Part shown: piece by piece, positions 51,295 to 58,331 of the stretch
Layout of the letters: each line of letters opens with the position of its first letter
Numbering within the stretch: position 1 is the first letter of the stretch
From: Alkalimonas delamerensis
Lineage (GTDB): Bacteria > Pseudomonadota > Gammaproteobacteria > Enterobacterales > Alteromonadaceae
DNA: 64,000 bases
Reading direction: 5' to 3'
NCBI RefSeq assembly: GCF_030717955.1
Contig: NZ_JAUZVY010000001.1
Coordinates: forward strand, 372,001-436,000
Notes under the pieces: generated by a model
The model's database searches: none
What the model saw: only the letters and a program-made list of their open reading frames with translations
What the model was told of the DNA's origin: nothing
Made by a program: the position numbers and the translations under genes

Positions 51295-51609
51295 TTAGCG
51301 GCAGCTATCTTTCACCCACTGCAGGTAATCGGCAAAGCCAGCTTCGATTGGCAGTTGGATTATCTCCGGAGTGTCGTAGCTGTGCAGCTTACGGATTTCG
51401 GCTTCCAGCGCTGGGTAGCAGTGGCCAGTGGTTTTTATCAGCAACAGGATTTCGCTGCTTTGCTCCAGCTTGCCCTGCCAGACATAGTGACTGCTGACGG
51501 CTTGCTGCTGAATGCAGGCCGCCAGCTGCTGCTTAAGCAGGGCTGCGGTGATCTGATCGGCTTCCTGCTGGTTGGGGCAGGTGGTCATCACCAGACAGAA
51601 CTCAGCCAC
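51295..51609 (-). CDS. cutA: divalent-cation tolerance protein CutA
   Basis: A 104-residue trimeric signalling-type protein. Conserved blocks: LVMTTCPNQQEADQITAALL at the N terminus, then LAACIQQQAVSSHYVWQGKL and EILLLIKTTGHCYPALEAEI, closing with YDTPEIIQLPIEAGFADYLQ. It follows panC with no gap, an uncommon linkage. Role in metal tolerance is historical; its molecular function is not settled. Confidence 0.95.
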   Translation of the reverse strand: MAEFCLVMTTCPNQQEADQITAALLKQQLAACIQQQAVSSHYVWQGKLEQSSEILLLIKTTGHCYPALEAEIRKLHSYDTPEIIQLPIEAGFADYLQWVKDSCR

Positions 51610-52452
51610 TTACACCTCCAGATTATCCAGCAGCTTGGTTTTGCCAAGCCAGGCGGCGGCCAGGACAACCAAAGCTTGCTGCCGGTGTTCGGCTGGCAAT
51701 AAGCTGCTGCGATCGCTGATGGTCAGGTAGTCCGGTCGAAAGCCAGCGGCTTCGAGCTGTGCCTTGGCAGCGCTTTCAATGCTGCGAAAATCGGCATCGG
51801 TCGTCTTGATCTGTGCTGCCACCTGTTGCAGCACTTGCTGCAAAGCAGGGGCCTGAGCGCGCTGCTCTGCGCTTAGATAGCCATTGCGCGAGCTCAGCGC
51901 CAAACCATCGGCTGCCCGTTCGGTCGGTACACCAATAATCTCGATCGGAAAGGACAAGTCCTCAACCATCTGACGGATAATCGCCAGTTGCTGATAATCT
52001 TTTTGCCCAAAGCAGGCGATATCCGGCTGCACCAGATTAAACAGCTTGCAGACAACAGTGGACACACCACGGAAATGGCCAGGCCGGCTGGCACCGCAGT
52101 GGTGATCGCCCAATTTGGGGACTTCAACAAAGGTTTGCTCGCTAAGACCGCGCGGGTAAATCAGCTCCGGCGTTGGGGTAAAGACTGCATCGGTTTGCAG
52201 CTGTTGCAGCGCCTGGCAATCGTCGTCCAGCGTACGCGGGTAGCTGTCCAAGTCTTCATTGGCACCAAACTGCATCGGATTGACGAAAATACTGACAATG
52301 ACCCGTTCAGCATGCTGTTTCGCTATTTCCACCAGGCGCAAATGGCCCTGATGGAGGTTGCCCATGGTGGGGACAAAGGCGATGCGTTCGCCAGCTTTAC
52401 GCCAGCTGGCAATCTCAGCCCGCAGACTGTCGATGGTGGTTAACGTCTTCAT
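51610..52452 (-). CDS. panC: pantothenate synthetase
   Basis: ATP-dependent ligase joining pantoate and beta-alanine. 280 residues. The nucleotidylyltransferase HxGH-type motif is in VPTMGNLHQGHLRLVEIAKQ; FVNPMQFGANEDLDSYPRTL, CFGQKDYQQLAIIRQMV and ALSSRNGYLS are family blocks. It starts 3 bases after panB ends. panD, which usually supplies beta-alanine, is missing from this cluster. Confidence 0.97.
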   Translation of the reverse strand: MKTLTTIDSLRAEIASWRKAGERIAFVPTMGNLHQGHLRLVEIAKQHAERVIVSIFVNPMQFGANEDLDSYPRTLDDDCQALQQLQTDAVFTPTPELIYPRGLSEQTFVEVPKLGDHHCGASRPGHFRGVSTVVCKLFNLVQPDIACFGQKDYQQLAIIRQMVEDLSFPIEIIGVPTERAADGLALSSRNGYLSAEQRAQAPALQQVLQQVAAQIKTTDADFRSIESAAKAQLEAAGFRPDYLTISDRSSLLPAEHRQQALVVLAAAWLGKTKLLDNLEV

Positions 52453-52455
52453 GGT

Positions 52456-53250
52456 TTATTGAAAGGTATGCTCGGCAGCCGGGAAGCTCTGGTTTTTGAC
52501 ATCGGCCACGAACTGGCGGATGGCTGAGCGGATTTCACCGGTTTGCTGCAAAAAGTTTTTCGAAAATTTTGGTATGTAGCCACTGCTGATGCCGAGTAAA
52601 TCATGCATCACCAGCACCTGGCCATCGGTACCGGCGCCGGCGCCAATGCCAATCACCGGAATACTGAGTGCTGCGGTAATGCGATTGGCCAGCTCGACCG
52701 GGATGCATTCAAGGACCAACAACTGGGCACCGGCCTCTTGCAGTGCTTTGGCCTGACGCAGCATGGCATCGGCTTGCTCGTTGCTGCGGCCTTGCACTTT
52801 GTAGCCACCAAATAAATGCACCGATTGCGGCGTTAACCCCAAGTGACCACACACCGGCACACCGCGCTCGGTCAAGGCTTTGACGGTAGGCAGTAAGAAA
52901 TCACCGCCCTCGAGTTTGACCATATTGGCACCGGCCTGCATCAGCGGGGTAACGGAAGCAAAGGCTTGCTCGGTGCTGGCGTAACTCATAAAGGGCAGAT
53001 CGGCGATGACAAAGGCATCGGGTGCACCAGCGCGCACACAACGGGTATGGTAAGCGATGTCCTGCACCGTGACCGGCAGGGTGTCACCATGGCCTTGCAG
53101 CACCATACCGAGCGAGTCGCCAATCAGCAGAACCTCGACGCCCTCATCGGCAAACAGCTTGGCAAAGCTGGCATCGTAGGCGGTTAAGGAGGTGATTTTA
53201 TCGCCTTGCTGTTTCATTTTTTGCAGTACGGCGGTGGTAATTTTAGCCAT
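52456..53250 (-). CDS. panB: ketopantoate hydroxymethyltransferase
   Basis: Converts alpha-ketoisovalerate and methylene-THF to ketopantoate. 264 residues, as in E. coli. TIM-barrel blocks: SLTAYDASFAKLFADEGVEV, GDSLGMVLQGHGDTLPVTV, VKLEGGDFLLPTVKALTERG, and IPVIGIGAGAGTDGQVLVMH. Followed closely by panC, the classical panBC pair. Confidence 0.97.
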   Translation of the reverse strand: MAKITTAVLQKMKQQGDKITSLTAYDASFAKLFADEGVEVLLIGDSLGMVLQGHGDTLPVTVQDIAYHTRCVRAGAPDAFVIADLPFMSYASTEQAFASVTPLMQAGANMVKLEGGDFLLPTVKALTERGVPVCGHLGLTPQSVHLFGGYKVQGRSNEQADAMLRQAKALQEAGAQLLVLECIPVELANRITAALSIPVIGIGAGAGTDGQVLVMHDLLGISSGYIPKFSKNFLQQTGEIRSAIRQFVADVKNQSFPAAEHTFQ

Positions 53251-53323
53251 TTATCTGCTCTGACCTCTTTCAATCAATCCGCTGCGCACCTTGTCATAAA
53301 GCGGGGGGCGCTGCAAGTTTGTT

Positions 53324-53857
53324 TTAACGGGGTGCCGGAGCCACCACCGTTAAGCCTCGGCGGGGTAGCTGTTGGCACAAGCCGTGAATGCTGCGGCCAT
53401 CCGGCAACTGCAAGTCGGCGGCTATCTCCTGCAAAGGGTAGAGCACAAACTCGCGTTCGGCCAGGCCGTAATGGGGTACTGTCAGGCGTGCACACTGCCA
53501 TTGTGCGTTGCCGTAGAGCAGCAGATCCAGGTCCAGCGTGCGCGGCCCCCAGCGCTCGTCTTTACGCACCCGGCCTTGCTGCTGTTCAATCTGCTGCAAG
53601 GCATCCAGCAGCTGCAGTGGCGACAGCTCCGTATAGAGTTCAGCCACCGCATTGACATAATCCGGCTGGTCTTGTGGCCCCATCGGCTTGGAGCCATAGA
53701 GTGAAGAGACCCGGCCAAGAACGCTGTTTGGCAGCGTCGTCAGGGCAGTGATGGCCGCACGCAACTGGCCCATTGGGTTGTTAAGATTGGCACCCAAACC
53801 AATAAAGCAGCGCTGCATGGCTGACTGCTTTGATGATTCTGTTGGTTTCGCTGACAT
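53324..53857 (-). CDS. folK: hydroxymethyldihydropteridine pyrophosphokinase
   Basis: Folate-pathway kinase that pyrophosphorylates 6-hydroxymethyl-7,8-dihydropterin. About 164-177 residues. Signature blocks: QRCFIGLGANLNNPMGQLRA, SSLYGSKPMGPQDQPDYVNA and the HPPK motif RWGPRTLDLDLLLYG. The ATG at 53857 is 12 bases after pcnB; the homologous part begins at MQRCFIGLG (53818), so the shorter start is possible. Order pcnB-folK-panB is as in E. coli. Confidence 0.95.
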   Translation of the reverse strand: MSAKPTESSKQSAMQRCFIGLGANLNNPMGQLRAAITALTTLPNSVLGRVSSLYGSKPMGPQDQPDYVNAVAELYTELSPLQLLDALQQIEQQQGRVRKDERWGPRTLDLDLLLYGNAQWQCARLTVPHYGLAEREFVLYPLQEIAADLQLPDGRSIHGLCQQLPRRGLTVVAPAPR

Positions 53858-53869
53858 CTGCAGTGTCCG

Positions 53870-55294
53870 TCAGGGTTTTGGTTGCGAGCTGCGCTTGCGT
53901 TTGTAATTGCGGCGACGGCGCGGCTTGTGCTCGCCACCGGCTGGACCAGGCTGTTGCAGCATCTGCTGCTGGCCTGTTTCGTTTTCCTGCTGAAAACGCA
54001 GCCACCAGTCGGCCAACTGCTGCAGATCGCCGCCTTCAGCTTTGGCACGCAGCAGCAAAAAGTCGTAACCAGCGCGGAATTTGGGCAATTGTAACAGCGA
54101 CAAGGCCCGCTTGCCACGGCTGCGCGCCAGCCGGTTTTGCAATGACCAGATATCTCGGGTCACCAGGCTAAAGCGCTTGGGCAGGGCAATGCGTTGCTGC
54201 AGCTCACTCAGCACTTCGGTCATGGCAATGTTCAGTGCATCGACCGGTGGCAGGCCGCTTTCCAATTGCAGGGTCTGACTGCGGATCTCGACCGGATACC
54301 ACAAAAAGGCGGCAAACAAGAAAGCGGGGGTGACCGGCTTGCCGTCGGCGACACGCTGATCGGTATCCTGCAGTGCCTGACTAACCAGCTGAAAGACCTT
54401 GCCTTCAGGCTCCTGAGCAATGGCCTTGTGCAAGGACGGCAGCAGTTGCTTGAGGATGCCGTATTGCTTCATTAGCATAAAGTTATCGAAGGCTTTGCCG
54501 GCCATGAACAGCTTCAGGAACTCTTCAAACAAGCGGGCAGGCGGAATACTTTTGAGCAAAGACGCCAACTGAGGGATAGGCTCGGCAGTTGCCGGTGCTA
54601 TCAGCATATTGAGTTTGGTGGCAAAACGAATGGCGCGCAGCATCCGCACCGGATCTTCGCGGTAGCGGGTTTCAGGATCGCCAATCAGCTCAATTTTACG
54701 CTCGGCAATGGCTTGGACGCCGTTGGCAAAGTCCAGCACTTCAAAGTGGTTGATCGAGTAGTACAGCGCATTGATGGTAAAATCGCGGCGCTCGGCATCT
54801 TCTTCGATGGTGCCGTAGACATTATCACGCAGGATCAAGCCTTCTTCACTGGCTTTGGACAGGTGATGCTCACCTTCGTCACTTTCATCCGGTTGGCTGT
54901 GATGGCCGCGGAAGGTGGCGACTTCAATCACTTCGCGACCAAAGAGCACATGCGCCAGCCGAAAGCGACGGCCAATCAGACGGCAGTTGCGAAAGACCTG
55001 TCGCACTTCTTCCGGTTTGGCGTTGGTGGCGACATCAAAGTCTTTCGGTTCCAGCCCCAGCATCAGATCGCGGATGCAACCGCCGACCAGATAGGCTTCA
55101 AAACCGGCGTCTTTCAGCCGATACAGCACCTTCAGTGCATTGGGGCTGATCTGCTTGCGGGAGATTGGATGCTGATCACGACTGAGCCGTTGCAGGGGGG
55201 GTAACACACTGTGTTTTACCAAAGCGGCTTGTTTATCAGCGTTGTTGCCTTTGCGCAAATTGCGTCGGCAAAAATCGAGCACACGGGAAATAAT
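53870..55294 (-). CDS. pcnB: poly(A) polymerase I, probable AUU start
   Basis: Adds poly(A) tails to RNA for turnover. About 474 residues. Nucleotidyltransferase blocks: GFEAYLVGGCIRDLMLGLEP, KDFDVATNAKPEEVRQVFRN, CRLIGRRFRLAHVLFG; a basic tail PRRRRNYKRKRSSQPKP closes it. An AGGAG (55301-55305) stands 6 bases before ATT at 55294, and from that ATT the protein reads [M]ISRVLDFCRR, aligning residue for residue with E. coli MFTRVANFCRK, which is known to start at AUU. The first ATG in frame is farther upstream (55342), giving 16 extra residues and no ribosome site at proper distance. Confidence 0.95.
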   Translation of the reverse strand: MISRVLDFCRRNLRKGNNADKQAALVKHSVLPPLQRLSRDQHPISRKQISPNALKVLYRLKDAGFEAYLVGGCIRDLMLGLEPKDFDVATNAKPEEVRQVFRNCRLIGRRFRLAHVLFGREVIEVATFRGHHSQPDESDEGEHHLSKASEEGLILRDNVYGTIEEDAERRDFTINALYYSINHFEVLDFANGVQAIAERKIELIGDPETRYREDPVRMLRAIRFATKLNMLIAPATAEPIPQLASLLKSIPPARLFEEFLKLFMAGKAFDNFMLMKQYGILKQLLPSLHKAIAQEPEGKVFQLVSQALQDTDQRVADGKPVTPAFLFAAFLWYPVEIRSQTLQLESGLPPVDALNIAMTEVLSELQQRIALPKRFSLVTRDIWSLQNRLARSRGKRALSLLQLPKFRAGYDFLLLRAKAEGGDLQQLADWWLRFQQENETGQQQMLQQPGPAGGEHKPRRRRNYKRKRSSQPKP

Positions 55295-55404
55295 GGCTAG
55301 CTCCTGAACATCTGGTTGGCTGCAATGGCAGCGTGAAAACAATGCATGCGCTATTTTACCGCACTTTTTACAAAACAGTGCAATAAAAACTCAGCAAGAC
55401 GACA

Positions 55405-56295
55405 TTAGAGCAAAATTTCAGTTTGTCGTGGGATCCGGGCTGGCTGCCAGTGCCGGGTCGCATAGGCGATAAGCTCATCAACCTGGGCATCGGCCAGTTC
55501 AGCGGGTGTTTCTTGTCCCAGGTAGGATAGGGCTTGCAACAGTAACGGCACGGCCCTGGCTGGATCCAGAGCCGGCGCATGATTTTGTTTGCTAAGCTTC
55601 AGCCCAGGAGCCGTACTGGCCAGAGGGATATGGCCATACTGGGGCGGGGTTGCGCCCAATCGCTGAAACAGTTGCTGCTGGCGGCAGGTCATGGTCAGCA
55701 AGTCGGCACCACGGATCACTTCGGTAATGCCCTGATCCCAATCATCCACCACCACCACCAGCTGGTAGGCAAAAAGGCCATCACGCCGTTTAATGACGTA
55801 ATCTTCCTGACAAAGGCTGGCATCCAGGCTTTGGCGCCCGAGGTAACGATCATCAAACTGGTTGTGGATGGTATCGACGCGCAAGCGCCAGGCCAGTGGT
55901 TTTGAGGGCTTTGGACTGAGTTTGCGCTGCCGGCAGTGACCATTGTAAATCCCTCCCATGGCAGCAACTGCTTTACGAGGGCAGTCGCAGCCATAGAGCA
56001 GCCCTTGTTGCTGCAACTGGTCAAAAATATACTGATAGCGTTCTTTGCGCTGGCTTTGGTACCAGACTGGGCCATCCCACTCCAGCCCAAACTGCTCCAG
56101 TGTGGACAAGATCGCATCGGCAGCACCTGCCTGAGTTCGGGGTTCGTCGATGTCTTCCATTCGCACCAACCAACTGCCTGCCTGGGATTTTGCTTGCAAA
56201 TAGCTGGCAACAGCGGCCACTAAGGAGCCGAAGTGGAGTGGGCCGGAAGGCGAGGGCGCAAACCGGCCAATAGGGGGGGAAGCAAGGGCTGGCAT
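55405..56295 (-). CDS. gluQ: glutamyl-Q tRNA(Asp) synthetase
   Basis: Attaches glutamate to queuosine at position 34 of tRNA(Asp). 296 residues, a truncated GluRS: the HIGH-like motif is in GRFAPSPSGPLHFGSLVAAV, the zinc site begins CDCPRKAV, and the KMSKS-like motif is LKLSKQNHA. The anticodon-binding domain of GluRS is absent. ATG 56295 sits 1 base after the dksA stop, and the long upstream open frame overlaps dksA, so it is not used. dksA-gluQ linkage is as in E. coli. Confidence 0.95.
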   Translation of the reverse strand: MPALASPPIGRFAPSPSGPLHFGSLVAAVASYLQAKSQAGSWLVRMEDIDEPRTQAGAADAILSTLEQFGLEWDGPVWYQSQRKERYQYIFDQLQQQGLLYGCDCPRKAVAAMGGIYNGHCRQRKLSPKPSKPLAWRLRVDTIHNQFDDRYLGRQSLDASLCQEDYVIKRRDGLFAYQLVVVVDDWDQGITEVIRGADLLTMTCRQQQLFQRLGATPPQYGHIPLASTAPGLKLSKQNHAPALDPARAVPLLLQALSYLGQETPAELADAQVDELIAYATRHWQPARIPRQTEILL

Positions 56296-56296
56296 C

Positions 56297-56746
56297 TTAG
56301 CCGCCGTATTGCTTTTCCTTGATTTCTGCCAGGGTTTTGCAGTCGATGCACATGTCAGCAGTCGGACGGGCTTCCAGCCGCTTGATGCCAATTTCGATGC
56401 CGCAGGTATCGCAGTAGCCGAAATCATCATCTTCAATTTTTTGCAGCGTCTTTTCAATTTTCTTCAGCAGCTTGCGCTCACGATCCCGGGCGCGCAGTTC
56501 CAGACTGAACTCTTCTTCCTGAGCAGCACGGTCTACCGGATCCGGAAAGTTAGCAGCTTCATCGGCCATGTGGGTCTTGGTGCGATCCACTTCTTCCCGC
56601 AGTTGCTGGCGCCAGGCGTCCAGGATCTTACGGAAGTGCTCCCGCTGCTTGGAGTTCATGTACTCTTCGCCCACAGCCTCCTGATAAGGCTCGACTCCGG
56701 CCAGAGCCAGCAGCCCCAGCGTTTTGTTTGCTTTGCCTTCTGGCAT
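56297..56746 (-). CDS. dksA: RNA polymerase-binding transcription factor DksA
   Basis: Secondary-channel factor that works with ppGpp to reset rRNA and amino-acid promoters. 149 residues, nearly the E. coli 151. Coiled-coil tip residues are in NFPDPVDRAAQEEEFSLEL (the Asp-x2-Asp pair DPVD), and the zinc finger is CDTCGIEIGIKRLEARP followed by CIDC. ACAGGAG lies 6 bases before the ATG at 56746; a second in-frame ATG at 56752 abuts the ribosome site and is less likely. Transcribed ahead of gluQ. Confidence 0.98.
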   Translation of the reverse strand: MPEGKANKTLGLLALAGVEPYQEAVGEEYMNSKQREHFRKILDAWRQQLREEVDRTKTHMADEAANFPDPVDRAAQEEEFSLELRARDRERKLLKKIEKTLQKIEDDDFGYCDTCGIEIGIKRLEARPTADMCIDCKTLAEIKEKQYGG

Positions 56747-56920
56747 AGTCATCTCCTGTACAATACAGCCAAGCAAAAATGGCGGATATTCATAGCAGAA
56801 TATCAAGCACATCGCAAATAAAAGACGCGGAAGTATACAGAGTGAACTGCGGCGCGTCATCTGTTTTTACGCATCTGTCAACTGGACCGATGTTCAGCGA
56901 TCTGCTTTTTTTGACGGTCA

Positions 56921-56929
56921 TGGTACAAT
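56921..56929 (+). promoter_or_regulatory. extended -10 promoter of pepB
   Basis: TGGTACAAT is an extended -10 element, 40 bases before the pepB ATG at 56969. A TTGACG at 56911-56916 is too close to act as its -35. Confidence 0.4.
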
Positions 56930-56968
56930 CGACGGATTCGAACACAAAGCCGAAACAGGACCCTCGCT

Positions 56969-58264
56969 ATGACGGACAGCATTCACATTACCCTACAACC
57001 CAAAGCCGCTGAAGCCAAATGGGGCAAAAAAGCCAGCCTGACACCGACCGACAGCGGTTTTCAGATCCACCTGGACAACGCTTTTCCGGCGCGCAGCATT
57101 CAAAAAGCCGCCCGGCAGCTGGATGGGCTGGGGGTTGAAGAGGTTACCTTGAGCGGAGACGGCTGGGATCTGGAGCGGCAGTGGGCTTTCTACCTGGGCT
57201 TTACTTCGGCCAAGAAAATGGCCGGTGTGCAGTGGCAAGGTGAGGCCGCCACCCAACTCAGCCAGCTGGCTCATTGTTTTAGTTGGGCCCGCCAAATCAC
57301 CAATCAGACTCCTGAGCAGCTTTCACCGGAGGCTCTGGCCAATGCAACGGTGGCCTTTTTAACGCCGCTGGCGCCGGATGCCATCAGCCATCGGCTGATT
57401 ACCGGCGATGCCCTGTTGGCCGAAGGCTGGGTGGGGATTCATGGCGTCGGCCGTGGCAGCGAACGGCCACCGGTGATGTTGGTGCTGGACTACAACCCAA
57501 CCGGCAAGGCCGATGCACCTGTCGATGCGGTGCTGGTGGGCAAAGGCATCACTTTTGACAGTGGCGGTTACTCCATCAAACCCAGTGAGTCGATGTCCTA
57601 CATGAAGTGCGATATGGGTGGGGCTGCCACCGTGGCCGCGGCCTTAGGGCTAGCGGTGATGAAAGGCTTGTCCCGCCGGGTTCAACTGGTGCTGTGTTGT
57701 GCGGAGAACCTGATTAGCGGTCATGCCTACAAACTGGGCGATATTCTTACCTACAAGAACGGCACCAGCGTCGAAATCCTTAATACCGATGCCGAAGGCC
57801 GCCTGGTGCTGGCCGATGGTCTCTTGTATGCCAGCGAAACCGGCGCGCCTTTGATCATCGACGCTGCCACCTTGACCGGGGCGGCGATGGTGGCGCTGGG
57901 GAATGATTACAACGCCCTCTTTGCGCTGGATACGGCCTTGCAGCAAAGGGCCCTTGGTTATGCAACCGAGGTGCAGGAACCTACTTGGCCCCTCCCTCTG
58001 GCGCCCTGGCATCAAGGGCAGTGCCCGTCGCCTTACGCCGATACCGCCAACAGCCGCCCAGTCAAAGGCGGGGGAACCGGCGGTGCCAGCAATGCGGCGG
58101 GCTTCTTAAGTCGCTTTGTGCCGGAGGGCGGCAAAGGCTGGTTGCACTTTGATTTGGCTGCCGCTTTTAACAGCAGCAATGGCCCTTTATGGGCAGCTGG
58201 CGCAACCGGTATGGGGATCCGTGCCATTGCCGAAACCCTGCGCCAGGAAGCAGGCAAAGGTTAA
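56969..58264 (+). CDS. pepB: leucyl aminopeptidase PepB (M17)
   Basis: Cytoplasmic zinc/manganese aminopeptidase, 431 residues (E. coli PepB 427). The M17 active site is present: VGKGITFDSGGYSIKPSESM (metal ligands), MKCDMGGAATV, and the signature NTDAEGRLVLADGL. Late blocks ANSRPVKGGGTGGASNAAGF and LWAAGATGMGIRAI match PepB rather than PepA, which has a longer N-terminal domain. Placed beside dksA and hrpB. Confidence 0.95.
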   Translation: MTDSIHITLQPKAAEAKWGKKASLTPTDSGFQIHLDNAFPARSIQKAARQLDGLGVEEVTLSGDGWDLERQWAFYLGFTSAKKMAGVQWQGEAATQLSQLAHCFSWARQITNQTPEQLSPEALANATVAFLTPLAPDAISHRLITGDALLAEGWVGIHGVGRGSERPPVMLVLDYNPTGKADAPVDAVLVGKGITFDSGGYSIKPSESMSYMKCDMGGAATVAAALGLAVMKGLSRRVQLVLCCAENLISGHAYKLGDILTYKNGTSVEILNTDAEGRLVLADGLLYASETGAPLIIDAATLTGAAMVALGNDYNALFALDTALQQRALGYATEVQEPTWPLPLAPWHQGQCPSPYADTANSRPVKGGGTGGASNAAGFLSRFVPEGGKGWLHFDLAAAFNSSNGPLWAAGATGMGIRAIAETLRQEAGKG

Positions 58265-58331
58265 TTGTTGGGCGCCACGGCAGAGCTGAGCCTGCCGTGG
58301 CAAATCGCCCTCGTCAGAGAACCCGCCGGTT

